Below, piece after piece: positions 29,037 through 39,379 of a DNA stretch of 64,000 bases. Numbering within the stretch: the stretch's first letter is position 1; every line of letters begins with the position of its first letter. Under the pieces are notes generated by a model. That model was not told the origin of the DNA. It saw only the letters and a program-made list of their open reading frames with translations, and made no database searches. The stretch comes from JBEHWX01 sp048498995 (GTDB lineage Bacteria; Bacteroidota; Ignavibacteria; OLB7): assembly GCA_048498995.1 (NCBI GenBank), contig JBEHWX010000013.1, forward strand, positions 21,832 through 85,831, in the 5' to 3' direction. The position numbers were made by a program, and so were the translations under genes.

Positions 29037-29410
29037 GCTCGGCGCAACGCATCCGGTGAGACGCGGCGTCGCGAGTCGCGTGGCATGAGGCATCCGCGAC
29101 CGTCCGACTCGATCCCGACCGCCGCGGACAACACGTCCTACGCGGAAGGTCGCGGACGTGTCGCGTCGCCGACGGCCGGTGTTCCCCGTGCGCGGTAGCG
29201 CGCGCCAGCTCCGGCGCGCGAGCCGGCATCATCTCATATTCCCACGGCTTCACCACGCTCACCCCGTTCCCCGGAACCGGCTCCATGCATCTCCGGGCAC
29301 CGCGCGCCAGCCTCCCGGACATGTGGGGAGCGTCCCGAAACGGAGCGAGGGCTTGCAGCTGGTGCTGCAAGCCCTCGCGTCGATGTTCGCACGGATGCGA
29401 CGAGCGTAGG
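29037..29410. other. Intergenic region between the DUF1501 gene and tRNA-Leu
   Basis: 374 bases with no supportable gene. Its only clear element is the 15-base-pair hairpin at 29345-29378. Confidence 0.6.
29345..29378 (-). terminator. Perfect 15-bp hairpin downstream of tRNA-Leu
   Basis: Arms gcgagggcttgcagc (29345-29359) and gctgcaagccctcgc (29364-29378) around a TGGT loop (plus strand). It lies 32 bases past the tRNA 3' end. There is no T-run on either side, so it may act as a terminator needing factors or as a 3' processing boundary. Confidence 0.55.
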
Positions 29411-29495
29411 TACCCGGGGCGGGATTTGAACCCGCATGACGCTTTCGCGACCTCAGATTTTAAGTCTGATGCGTATACCGTTCCGCCACCCGGGC
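29411..29495 (-). tRNA. tRNA-Leu (anticodon UAA)
   Basis: 85 bases. Acceptor stem GCCCGGG pairs with CCCGGGT; anticodon stem TCAGA/TCTGA surrounds the loop CTTAAAA, giving anticodon TAA. A long variable arm (GTCGCGAAAGCGTC) and the T-arm GCGGGTTCAAATCCCGC complete a class II tRNA. CCA is not encoded. It lies just 3 bases past a hairpin that follows the S1 gene. Confidence 0.95.
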
Positions 29496-29498
29496 TCA

Positions 29499-29526
29499 TC
29501 CGTCGGCATCGGGTGATGCCGACGGA
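29499..29526 (-). terminator. 12-bp hairpin between the S1 gene and tRNA-Leu
   Basis: Arms tccgtcggcatc (29499-29510) and gatgccgacgga (29515-29526) with loop GGGT. It is placed 74 bases after the S1 stop and 3 bases before the tRNA 5' end on the minus strand. No T-run follows, so a processing signal in a shared transcript is as likely as termination. Confidence 0.5.
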
Positions 29527-29600
29527 GGCATGCGCTATCTGCGCGATCCCCGGTTTCCCCTCATCTCACGCCCGAGAAGGCGCCGTCCCTCGCGGGAATC

Positions 29601-31667
29601 TCAGGCGTTGTCCGAGCTCTCGGCGGTGCCCTCCGAGCCCTCGCCGCCGCTGGCCGGCTCGGCGGCCGGCTGCTGCGCGATCTCCGGGTTCGGCTCACGG
29701 GTTCCCTGATCCTCCATCGGAGGCGTGCCCGAGGCTCCGGCGGCCGAGATCGTCTCCTCGGCCGCACCCGCCTTCGGCGCGCTCGGCGCGGCCGCGCTCT
29801 GCGTCGAGGAAGGCTGCTGCTTCGGCTCCGGCTGAGGCTTCTCCTCCTGCTGCATGTTCGGGAAGAGCTTCTCCTTGATCGACTGGCCGATCATGTCGCC
29901 GATCGAGAAGCTTCCCCTCGTCTCGGAGGACTTCATCTCGTTGACCGGCTGCGCGCTCGGCATCGGGCCGCGACGATCGTCGCGATCACGATCACGGCCG
30001 CCGCCTCCGCGGCGCTCGCCACGACCGCCGCCACCACCTTCGCCTCCCTCGCCACGCTCCGGCATCGGCAGGCCGAAGATCAGCGACAGACGCGTCGGAT
30101 CGACCTCGATCACCCCGACGTTGATCTTGTCACCGGCCTTCATGTCCGGAAGGCGCTTGGCCTCGCGTCCCATGCGGCCGCGCGGCAGGAAGCCCTCGAC
30201 ATCCTCGAGGCCGACGACCAGCCCCTTGTTGGAGATCTCCTTGATCTCGCCTTCCCAGCTGGTGCCGACGGCATACTTCTGGGCGAGCGTCTCCCACGGG
30301 TTCTCCTGCGCCTGACGGAAGCTGAGGCTGAGGCGCTTCTTCCGTCCGGAGACGTCGAGCACCTTCACCGGGATCTCCTGTCCCTTCTTCAGCACTTCCT
30401 TCGGGTTGTGGATCCGCTTGGTCCAGGAGAGCTCCGAGGCGCGGATAAAGCCCTCGATGCCCGGCTCGAGCTCCACGAAGGCGCCCATCTTCCCAAGGCC
30501 GACCACCTTCCCCTGCTGCACGCTGGCGGCCGGGTACTTGTTCTCGGCATCCTCCCACGGCGAGGGGAGAAGCTCCTTGCGGCCGAGATAGATCCGCTCC
30601 TTCTCCTTGTCGATCTCCCGCACGATCACCTCGACCTCCTCTCCCTTGGTCAGGAGCTGGCTCGGATGACGTCCGCGGGTGTAGCTGATCTCGGTGGTAT
30701 GGAGCAGGCCGTCGATCCCCCCGAGGTCGACGAAGACGCCGAAATCGAGGATCGAGGAGACCCGTCCACGAATACGCTGTCCGACCTCGAGCGAGTCGAG
30801 GAGCGAGCGGCGGAGAATCGGCCGGCGCGTCGCCGTCACGCGGCGGGCGTCGGTGTCGAAATCGGTCATCTCGAGGACATTCGCGAGAACCTTCTCGTTG
30901 TTCCCCTTCGACTCACCCTGGGCGCTCTCCTCCGGCTGACGAAGGAGGGTCCAGTGCGACATCGGGATGAAGACCTCGATTCCCTTGTAGTGGCAGACGA
31001 CGCCGCCACGATTGCGGGAGATGACCTCGAGCTCGATCGGCTCGTTGTTCTCCTTCTTTGCGGCCAGCTCCGACCAGAGCTCGCGCATTTCCGGCTCGCT
31101 CAGCTGCGGGAGCTTGCTGCCGCGACTGCCGCGGCGGCCACGTCCCTCACCGGCCTCGCCGCCAGCCTCCTCTGTCTGCGCATCGGACGCAACTGCCTCC
31201 CCCTCGGTGGCATCGCCGCCGGCGGCATCGCCACCAGTGGAAGCCTCGCTTGGAGAAGCCTCGCTGGTGGACGCATCGCCCGCGGGTGCGCCTCCGGTGG
31301 CATCACCGGCCGGAGCGGGAGAAGCCGCGGGCGCGGACTCGGCCGTCGGAGGATGCTCCGCGGTGCTTCCGGCGTTACCGGAGGCTCCGGACTCGGCGGA
31401 TGCGCCTGCCTCGGAGGCCGCCTCGGGGGCCGCCTCGGCCGTGCTCCCCGTCGGGGCTGCTTCCGCAGCGGATTCCGCTCCGGTGGAGGACTGTTCGGCC
31501 TGAGGTTCGGAGGTTCCATGTGCGAGCGACCCGGTCTCCGAAGTCGACGCGCCGGACTGCGACGTCTGATCTCCGGTTTCCTGTGTTCCGATGTTCTCCG
31601 ATCCCTCGGGCATGGGGTTGGAGCCGGTCGGCTCCTGCTGCTCGAAGGTGTTTCCAGATTCCGTCAT
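29601..31667 (-). CDS. rpsA: Ribosomal protein S1-like protein with long low-complexity ends
   Basis: 688 residues. Four S1 RNA-binding domains are visible at about 208-285, 296-365 (GQRIRGRVSSILDFGVFVDL), 381-451 (QGKVVGLGKMGAFVELEPG) and 468-532 (SWEGEIKEISNKGLVVGLED). Residues 1-190 are an acidic Ser/Ala/Gly/Glu-rich disordered region. 536-568 is Gly/Arg-rich (GGGGGRGERRGGGGRDRDRD) and the tail is Gln/Pro/Ala-rich. S1 binds mRNA on the 30S subunit to start translation; classical S1 has six domains and no such extension. ATG 31667 is a good start, though the N-terminal region itself cannot be checked by homology here. Confidence 0.88.
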   Translation of the reverse strand: MTESGNTFEQQEPTGSNPMPEGSENIGTQETGDQTSQSGASTSETGSLAHGTSEPQAEQSSTGAESAAEAAPTGSTAEAAPEAASEAGASAESGASGNAGSTAEHPPTAESAPAASPAPAGDATGGAPAGDASTSEASPSEASTGGDAAGGDATEGEAVASDAQTEEAGGEAGEGRGRRGSRGSKLPQLSEPEMRELWSELAAKKENNEPIELEVISRNRGGVVCHYKGIEVFIPMSHWTLLRQPEESAQGESKGNNEKVLANVLEMTDFDTDARRVTATRRPILRRSLLDSLEVGQRIRGRVSSILDFGVFVDLGGIDGLLHTTEISYTRGRHPSQLLTKGEEVEVIVREIDKEKERIYLGRKELLPSPWEDAENKYPAASVQQGKVVGLGKMGAFVELEPGIEGFIRASELSWTKRIHNPKEVLKKGQEIPVKVLDVSGRKKRLSLSFRQAQENPWETLAQKYAVGTSWEGEIKEISNKGLVVGLEDVEGFLPRGRMGREAKRLPDMKAGDKINVGVIEVDPTRLSLIFGLPMPERGEGGEGGGGGRGERRGGGGRDRDRDDRRGPMPSAQPVNEMKSSETRGSFSIGDMIGQSIKEKLFPNMQQEEKPQPEPKQQPSSTQSAAAPSAPKAGAAEETISAAGASGTPPMEDQGTREPNPEIAQQPAAEPASGGEGSEGTAESSDNA

Positions 31668-31778
31668 GTCAATACGGGCTTCCGTGCGAGTGAAGAAGGT
31701 ACGCAGTACGCGCAGTACGCTGTGATGGAGCCACCTTTCTGCTTAATGACACCATACGAGTGCGCAAACAAAGGGCGG

Positions 31779-31809
31779 GCAATATACGACGAGGAGTAGA
31801 ATGCACAAG
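31779..31809 (-). promoter_or_regulatory. Promoter candidate for the S1 gene
   Basis: Minus strand: CTTG (31806-31809), 19 bases, TATATTGC (31779-31786). It shares the TAnnTT core with the other candidates. The leader to the S1 ATG would be about 105 bases and contains the repeated gtacgc elements at 31698-31720. Confidence 0.4.
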
Positions 31810-31853
31810 CTCGGTCAGGAATGCGGATTTCGGTCGAGGCTGGTATGATTTTT

Positions 31854-31861
31854 TATCTTTG
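31854..31861 (+). promoter_or_regulatory. TATCTTTG -7 element just before the cytochrome gene
   Basis: A perfect TAnnTTTG box 10 bases before ATG 31872; a TTTC triplet-like -33 lies 22 bases upstream. If used, the transcript would start only about 4-6 bases before the start codon. Confidence 0.4.
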
Positions 31862-31871
31862 CCGCAGCCAT

Positions 31872-32474
31872 ATGCTTGTCCGACTGAGTTACGTTTTCAT
31901 CCTCTGCGCGCTGGCGATCGCCGCGCTGCTCTACGTTCACTTCACCCGCTCCGGCGGTGAGGTCAACGCTTCCTACGTCGGCGTGAATCGATGCGGGACG
32001 TGCCACGCCTCGGCCAGCTCCGGGGCGCAGTTCAAGATCTGGGCGTCGGGCCCGCATTCCAAAGCCTATGCCTCGCTCGGCTCGGATTCGGCCATGGCCT
32101 ATATCCGCGCCAACGGGGCGGCGATGGAAGCATGCCTCAAATGCCACTCCACTCTCGGCCGCAAGGCCCTCAATCCCCACGAGGAGCGCGTCGACGCCGA
32201 GGGAATCGGCTGCGAGCGCTGCCATGGGCCCGGAGGAAGCTACGCGACCTACAATGTAATGAAGGAGCGCGAGGCGTTTCTCGATAACGGCGGGATCGTT
32301 GGGACGTTACGTGATTGTTACAACTGCCATGCTGCGAATCCGGCGAATGATCCGCATCATTGCCCCTTCCAACATGCAACGTTCAACGCAGATTCCGCCT
32401 GGACGCTGATCCGGCACGATGTTCGGACGACCGCCGGACAGCCGGACACCGTTCTCAAGCTCCGCGAACCATGA
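31872..32474 (+). CDS. Tetraheme c-type cytochrome, membrane anchored
   Basis: 200 residues from ATG 31872, with an N-terminal helix (YVFILCALAIAALLYVHF) and a periplasmic part carrying four CxxCH heme sites: CGTCH at 41, CLKCH at 88, CERCH at 114 and CYNCH at 149. The arrangement SYVGVNRCGTCH ... HGPGGSY resembles the cytochrome c554/multiheme family. It probably carries electrons in the periplasm; the partner is unknown. Longer starts at 31821 or 31845 are possible but would disrupt the anchor. The stop overlaps the murI ATG (ATGA). Confidence 0.85.
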   Translation: MLVRLSYVFILCALAIAALLYVHFTRSGGEVNASYVGVNRCGTCHASASSGAQFKIWASGPHSKAYASLGSDSAMAYIRANGAAMEACLKCHSTLGRKALNPHEERVDAEGIGCERCHGPGGSYATYNVMKEREAFLDNGGIVGTLRDCYNCHAANPANDPHHCPFQHATFNADSAWTLIRHDVRTTAGQPDTVLKLREP

Positions 32475-33295
32475 CCAACAGCTCTCTTCCGATCGGCCTG
32501 TTCGACTCCGGCGTCGGCGGCCTTACCGTGGCACGCTGCGTCATGGAGCTTCTGCCGCACGAGAACATCGTCTACTTCGGGGACACCGCCCGTGTCCCCT
32601 ATGGATCGAAGTCCCCGGAGACCGTGATCCGCTACTCCCTTCAGGCGGCCGCGTTCCTGGAGTCGCAGGGGGTGAAGATGATCATCATCGCCTGCAACAC
32701 CGCCTCGGCCGTCGCCCTTGAGAAAGTCCAGTCGGCCGTGAGCGTTCCGGTCATCGGCGTCATCCAGCCGGGAGCCGGCGCGGCCATCGCGGCCTCGCGC
32801 GGCGGCGCCATCGGCGTGATCGCCACCGAGGGGACCGTCCGCTCGAACGCGTATCAGGACGCGCTGCGCGCCACCAGCCCGTCGGTCTCGGTCGTGGCCA
32901 AGGCCTGCCCCCTCTTCGTCGCCTTCGCCGAGGAGGGACTCGACTATCATCAGGCCACCAGGATCATCGCGCGGGAATATCTCCGGCCGCTGCTCGACCG
33001 CTCGATCGACACGCTGATCATGGGATGCACCCATTACCCGGTGCTGAAGCCGAGCATCGCCGAGGTGGCCGGTGAGCGGGTGACGCTGATCGATCCGGGG
33101 GTGGCGACCGCCGAGCGGGCCAAGGAAGTGCTCGGGGAGATGGGACTGCTCAACCACTCCACCTCCCTTCCGCGCCACGATTACTATCTGAGCGATATTC
33201 CCCTGAAGTTCATGGAGGTCGGCGGCCGCTTTCTCGGACGCCCCCTCCGCCATGTCCATCCCCTCTCGCTCGACGAGCTGACGCAGATGTTCTGA
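32471..33295 (+). CDS. murI: Glutamate racemase MurI
   Basis: 274 residues. It makes D-glutamate for peptidoglycan. The two catalytic cysteines are C75 (IIACNTAS) and C186 (MGCTHYP), and the N-terminal IGLFDSGVGGLTVA and YFGDTARVPYGSK blocks are canonical. ATG 32471 overlaps the TGA of the cytochrome gene, so translation appears coupled to an electron-transfer protein, an unexpected partner. Confidence 0.97.
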   Translation: MTNSSLPIGLFDSGVGGLTVARCVMELLPHENIVYFGDTARVPYGSKSPETVIRYSLQAAAFLESQGVKMIIIACNTASAVALEKVQSAVSVPVIGVIQPGAGAAIAASRGGAIGVIATEGTVRSNAYQDALRATSPSVSVVAKACPLFVAFAEEGLDYHQATRIIAREYLRPLLDRSIDTLIMGCTHYPVLKPSIAEVAGERVTLIDPGVATAERAKEVLGEMGLLNHSTSLPRHDYYLSDIPLKFMEVGGRFLGRPLRHVHPLSLDELTQMF

Positions 33296-33391
33296 GCCGC
33301 CGCGCGAAGATTGATCGCGAAGACTCGCGGCGCCTTATGCACTCGCGGCCGTTCCCGCAATCAACTCTCATTCATCAGGAGCCGATCCCCA

Positions 33392-33490
33392 ATGAGCAAC
33401 CCACGACTGGAGCGGACGATCGTGATCGCCGGCGTGCTCCTCACGATCGTCGCAACCTGGTATATCCTCGCCGTGCTGATACGCCGGTAG
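33392..33490 (+). CDS. Small single-span membrane peptide
   Basis: 32 residues, starting MSNPRLERTIVIAGVLLTIV and ending AVLIRR. It has one helix flanked by basic residues. AGGAG lies at 33376-33380, 11 bases before the ATG. It follows murI by 96 bases on the same strand. No family is recognised; hydrophobicity and the ribosome site are the only support. Confidence 0.45.
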   Translation: MSNPRLERTIVIAGVLLTIVATWYILAVLIRR

Positions 33491-33572
33491 ATCCGGGCCA
33501 CGCGGCCCGGCGGTCGCCACGCGCGCCATCACGGCCACGCGGCGCCTCCAGGCGGCGCATCGAGGCCGCGTC

Positions 33573-34898
<1,326 letters not shown>

Positions 34899-34909
34899 GG
34901 CGTGCTGAG

Positions 34910-36805
34910 TCAGGAGAGCCGGAGGCTCGTGTCGTCATCGGGATGGACAGACTCGACCGGCGGATGCGCCAGTCGATCGAGCGGGATGCGGACGGTGAAG
35001 CAGGAGCCCTTGTGCAGCTCGCTCACCACCGAGATCCGACCGCCGTAATGTTCGACAACGTCCTTGGCAATCGCAAGTCCGAGGCCGACGCTGCCGGGGG
35101 TCGAGATGGCCGAGTCGCCGACCTGATGAAATTTCTGGAAGATCCTGCCGATGCTGTCGAGCGGGATGCCGTGCCCGGTATCGGTCACCGCCATCACCAG
35201 ATCCTCCCCGTCGAGCCCGAGCGTCAACTCCACCGACCCGCCGCCGTCGGTGTGGCGCACGGCGTTGGAGATCAGGTTGTTGAGTACCCAGCGAAGCTCC
35301 TCCGGATCGGCCCAGACCGAGGGAACGCCGTGCGCGATCGTCGAACGGAGCTCGACCCCCTTCTCCTGCGCCGGCAGCCGGTGCGGCTTGAGCACCGCCT
35401 CCACCAGCCCCTCCAGATCCACCTGCGCGAACGTCCGGTGATCGAGCGTCCCCTCGAGCCGCGAGAGCTCCAGCAGATCGGTGATCAGCTTCGACAGGCG
35501 CTTGCAGTCGTCCTTGCTGGAGGCGAGCAGATCGCGCTGCGCCTCGTTCATCGGCCCGAGCAGTTCCTCGCGCAGGATGTCGATGCTCATGATGATCGAG
35601 GTCAGCGGCGTCCGGAACTCGTGGGAGACCTTGGCCAGGAACTCCGACTTCAGGCGGTCGAGCTCCTTGAAATGGGTGATGTCGCTGAAGACCGCCACCA
35701 CGCCGTCGACCGTCGAGGTGGTCTCCAGCGGCAGCACGGTGACGGCGAAGAAGCGCTCGGCCCCCTCCTCCCGCACCATGTAGATGTAGGGACTGCCGAC
35801 ACCCGCCTCCTCGCCGACGAGCGCGTGTCCGAGCGCGCGGACCACGCCATCGTCGGCCACCAGCTCGTCGATGTTCCGTCCCACGTAGGATGCGTGCAGC
35901 GGATGGCGGAAGAGGGTGAGCGCGGCGTTGTTGATCAGGAGCGTCCGTCCCTGCGCGTCGACCACCACGATCGGCGTGGCGATCGACTGCACGATGGTCT
36001 CCACCTTCCGCTTCTCCAGCAGCAGCTGCTCGATGTTCATCGCCTCGTAGCGACGAAGACGCTCGATCATCCTGTTGAACTCGAAGGAGAGATCCCCGAG
36101 CTCGTCGGCGGTCGTGATCAGGATCGTTTCGCCGAGGCGCCCGCCGGTGAGGTTCTTGACCGCCTGCGTCAGACGCTGGATCGGCCGGATGGCCCAGCGA
36201 GAGTAGTAGAAGCCGCCGACCACGCCGAGCAGCGTGGCCAGCACCGTGGCCGCCCCGACGATCACCAGCGCGTTCTGCAGCTCGTTGGCCAGCGATTCGC
36301 GCATCGCGCGGATCTCCACGCGATTCTGGTAGAAGAGGTTGTAGCAGTCCTCCTTCAACGAGGCGGCGGCCGGCTGCACCTGCGCGTAGAGCACCTCCCG
36401 TCCGCCGCCGGTCATCAGCGCGTGCCGGTACTCGGAGCTCCGCTGAATGAACCGGTCGTACCCCTCGTGGATCCCCTGGATCAGCTCCCCCCGCCCCGGA
36501 AGCCCGGAGCTTTCCGGGATCGAGGAGAGGCGCAGCTTGAAGTCGGCCGTGTTCTGTTCGAAGAGCGAGGTGAGCTCGGCGTTGGCCACGCCGGGCGTCA
36601 TCTGCTGGAGCAGCTGGAACTGCCGGTCGATGATCGCCACCAGCTCCACGATCTTCGAGGTCAGCTCGTAGTTGGTCGAGGTGGCCTGCGTCATCGACTC
36701 GCCGACCTGCGAGAACTGGAAGATCGACCAGAGACCGAACATGATGTTCACCGCCACGATGGCGGCGAAGCCGGCCAGGATTTTCGAGCGTAGGGTCGTG
36801 AACAT
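34910..36805 (-). CDS. KinB-like membrane sensor histidine kinase
   Basis: 631 residues. Helix at about 10-30, a helical periplasmic sensor (about 35-175), second helix (about 178-200), HAMP domain (about 203-255), the KinB-type linker NIEQLLLEKRKVETIVQSI, a PAS domain (about 270-380), HisKA with H395 (LAKVSHEFRTPLTS) and HATPase_c (NNLISNAVRHTDGG, GLGLAIAKDVVEHYGG). The domain order and linker match Pseudomonas KinB. It is the partner of the NtrC-type regulator immediately downstream. The signal sensed is unknown. Confidence 0.93.
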   Translation of the reverse strand: MFTTLRSKILAGFAAIVAVNIMFGLWSIFQFSQVGESMTQATSTNYELTSKIVELVAIIDRQFQLLQQMTPGVANAELTSLFEQNTADFKLRLSSIPESSGLPGRGELIQGIHEGYDRFIQRSSEYRHALMTGGGREVLYAQVQPAAASLKEDCYNLFYQNRVEIRAMRESLANELQNALVIVGAATVLATLLGVVGGFYYSRWAIRPIQRLTQAVKNLTGGRLGETILITTADELGDLSFEFNRMIERLRRYEAMNIEQLLLEKRKVETIVQSIATPIVVVDAQGRTLLINNAALTLFRHPLHASYVGRNIDELVADDGVVRALGHALVGEEAGVGSPYIYMVREEGAERFFAVTVLPLETTSTVDGVVAVFSDITHFKELDRLKSEFLAKVSHEFRTPLTSIIMSIDILREELLGPMNEAQRDLLASSKDDCKRLSKLITDLLELSRLEGTLDHRTFAQVDLEGLVEAVLKPHRLPAQEKGVELRSTIAHGVPSVWADPEELRWVLNNLISNAVRHTDGGGSVELTLGLDGEDLVMAVTDTGHGIPLDSIGRIFQKFHQVGDSAISTPGSVGLGLAIAKDVVEHYGGRISVVSELHKGSCFTVRIPLDRLAHPPVESVHPDDDTSLRLS

Positions 36806-36970
36806 GCGCTTCAGGATTCGGAACGATCGACGCGGCGCGGCCCGATGCCGCTACCGGTCGGAAGTGACGGGCGGACGCCGAGGGCGGCCGTCACGGAAGA
36901 AACGAACGATCGCCCCGCCCGATTGCGCGATCACGCTCCGATGTCGCCATCGAGCCGGGCACCAACGGCA

Positions 36971-37011
36971 CGAGGCCCGACCCCGCCCTGTACGGACCGG
37001 GTCGGGCCTCG
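36971..37011 (-). terminator. 13-bp hairpin downstream of purL
   Basis: Arms cgaggcccgaccc (36971-36983) and gggtcgggcctcg (36999-37011) around a 15-base loop, 42 bases past the purL stop. GC-rich stem, no T-run. Confidence 0.6.
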
Positions 37012-37052
37012 CGACGATGTCTGACGCTTCGGCATGGCCGGCGCGCGTCGGA

Positions 37053-39302
37053 TCAGAGCACCGGCTCCGACTCCATGGCGCGCTCGATCGCGTTCATGTA
37101 GATGTCGGCGATCGCGGCAACGGTCGTGTCGATCGCGTCGTTGAGCTTGAAGCGCTCGCGCGTCACCCGGCCGATCGTCGTGAACGGCACGTCGTGCGCC
37201 GCGGCGATCGCGGCCAGACGGTCACGATCCTCTACCCGGTAGCTGAGCACCACGCGGGACTGCGACTCGCCGAAGAGCGCGGCGATCATATCCTCGCCGC
37301 GATACTCCGCCTCCACGCCGAGCGCGCGCCCCTCGGAGTGAATCGCGCTCTCGGCCAGCGCGATCGCGATACCTCCCTCGGCGCAATCGTGCGCGGAGCG
37401 GACGAGCCCGGCGCGGATCCCCTCCAGGAGGGCGCGCTGCAGGCGGATCTCCGCCTCGATGTCGAGCGCCGGAGCGTCGCCGGCGACGGAACCGGAGCGG
37501 AGCGAGAGAAGCTCGGAGCCACCGAGCTCGAAGCGCTCGAAGCCGAACAGCGCCACCTCGTTCCCCTCCTCGCGGAAGCCGGCCGAGGTCACGTGGCTCA
37601 GGTCCTCGATCACCCCGAGCATGCCGATCGTCGGCGTCGGGAACACGGCGCGCTGCTGCGACTCGTTGTGGAACGAGACGTTGCCGCCGGTGACCGGCGT
37701 GTCGAGCGCGCGGCAGGCATCTCCCATTCCCCGGATCGCCTCGCGGAACTGCCAGTAGACTTCCGGGTTGTACGGGTTGCCGAAGTTCAGGCAGTTGGTG
37801 ATCGCCACCGGCACCGCGCCGGTGCAGGCCACGTTGCGCGCCGCCTCGACCACGGCGGTCATGCCGCCGACATACGGGTTCAGATAGACGTAACGGCTGT
37901 TGCAGTCGGTCGCCAGGGCGATACCACGGCCCGGGATCTCCTTCAGGCGCATCACGGCGGCGTCGGAGGCGAACGACTGGACCGTGTTGGTGCGGACCAT
38001 CGAATCGTACTGCTCGAACACCCAGCGCTTGCTGGCGACGTTCGGCGAGGCCAGCAGCATCTCGAACGCCTCGCGCTCCTCGATCTGGCCGATCATGCCC
38101 CGTACGTCGGCCGAGCGGACCTCGGCGACGTAGGAGGCCTCGCGCCACTCGCGCTGATAGACTGGGGCGCCGCCGCCGAGCACGAGGCTCTCGGCCGGCA
38201 CGCGGGCCACCATCTCGTTGTGACGCCACACCTCGAGCGAGCCGTCGTCGGTGGTGACGCCGATCTCGGTGATCGGCACGTCCCACTTGGCGCAGATCCG
38301 GCGGGCCTCCTCGACGTTCGAGGGATCGACCACCAGCAGCATCCGCTCCTGCGACTCGCTCAGCATGATCTCGTAGGCCGACATCCCGGCCTCGCGCAGC
38401 GGCACCTTGTCCAGGTCGATCCGCATGCCGGTCTCTCCCTTGGCGGACATCTCGGTGGTCGAGCAGCTGATGCCGGCCGCCCCCATGTCCTGCATGCCGA
38501 TGACGATGCCGGCGGCGATCAGCTCGAGCGACGCTTCCAGCAGAAGCTTCTCGCTGAACGGGTCGCCGACCTGGACGGTCGGGCGCATGCTCTCGGTCTG
38601 CTCGTCGAACTCGCGCGAGGCCAGCAGCGACGCGCCATGGATGCCGTCGCGGCCGGTGCGGGAGCCGAGGATCATCACGGTGTTCCCCGGCGAGCCGGAG
38701 GTGGCCGAGACGGTGCCGTCGGCCTTCACGATGCCGACGGCCATCGCGTTGACCAGCGGATTATCGCGATAGCAATCCTCGAAGAAGATCTCGCCGCCGA
38801 CGGTCGGGACGCCGAAGGAGTTCCCGTAATCGGCGATGCCGCGCACGACCCCTTCGAGCAGGAATCGGGTGCGGGGAAAATCGAGGCGACCGAAGCGGAG
38901 GGAATCGAGCGCGGCGATCGGCCGGGCGCCCATCGTGAAGATGTCACGAAGGATGCCGCCGACGCCGGTGGCCGCTCCCTGGTAGGGCTCGACCGCCGAG
39001 GGATGGTTGTGGCTCTCGATCTTGAAGGCGACCGCGTAGCCGCCGCCGACATCGACCAGTCCGGCGTTCTCCGACCCGGCCTCGACCAGAAGCCGCCCGC
39101 CGCTGCGCGGCAGGGTCTTCAGCTGCGCGATCGAGTTCTTGTAGCTGCAGTGCTCGCTCCACATCACCGAGTAGATGCCGAGCTCCGTGTAGTTCGGCGC
39201 GCGGCCCAGAATCTCGGTGATACGGTTGTACTCAGCCTCCGTCAGGCCGAGCGCGATGCCGTCCTGCAGTGTCGTCGTTCGAGTATCGTGCGTCTGCGAC
39301 AT
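37053..39302 (-). CDS. purL: Phosphoribosylformylglycinamidine synthase subunit PurL
   Basis: 749 residues, the small (three-subunit) type. PurL makes FGAM in purine synthesis, using ammonia delivered by PurQ with PurS. Signatures: MWSEHCSYKNS, AFKIESHNHPSAVEPYQGAATGVGG, LDSLRFG, QDMGAAGISCSTTEM and VTGGNVSFHNES. Neither purQ nor purS is adjacent. Its ATG lies 77 bases after the stop of the zinc-ribbon protein gene on the same strand. Confidence 0.97.
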   Translation of the reverse strand: MSQTHDTRTTTLQDGIALGLTEAEYNRITEILGRAPNYTELGIYSVMWSEHCSYKNSIAQLKTLPRSGGRLLVEAGSENAGLVDVGGGYAVAFKIESHNHPSAVEPYQGAATGVGGILRDIFTMGARPIAALDSLRFGRLDFPRTRFLLEGVVRGIADYGNSFGVPTVGGEIFFEDCYRDNPLVNAMAVGIVKADGTVSATSGSPGNTVMILGSRTGRDGIHGASLLASREFDEQTESMRPTVQVGDPFSEKLLLEASLELIAAGIVIGMQDMGAAGISCSTTEMSAKGETGMRIDLDKVPLREAGMSAYEIMLSESQERMLLVVDPSNVEEARRICAKWDVPITEIGVTTDDGSLEVWRHNEMVARVPAESLVLGGGAPVYQREWREASYVAEVRSADVRGMIGQIEEREAFEMLLASPNVASKRWVFEQYDSMVRTNTVQSFASDAAVMRLKEIPGRGIALATDCNSRYVYLNPYVGGMTAVVEAARNVACTGAVPVAITNCLNFGNPYNPEVYWQFREAIRGMGDACRALDTPVTGGNVSFHNESQQRAVFPTPTIGMLGVIEDLSHVTSAGFREEGNEVALFGFERFELGGSELLSLRSGSVAGDAPALDIEAEIRLQRALLEGIRAGLVRSAHDCAEGGIAIALAESAIHSEGRALGVEAEYRGEDMIAALFGESQSRVVLSYRVEDRDRLAAIAAAHDVPFTTIGRVTRERFKLNDAIDTTVAAIADIYMNAIERAMESEPVL

Positions 39303-39379
39303 GAAATCGTCTTCGGTAAGGATTGCGGATGAGAGGATCGACCGTCATCGCCGGACCTGGGAGGCCGGCGGCGGCGGCA

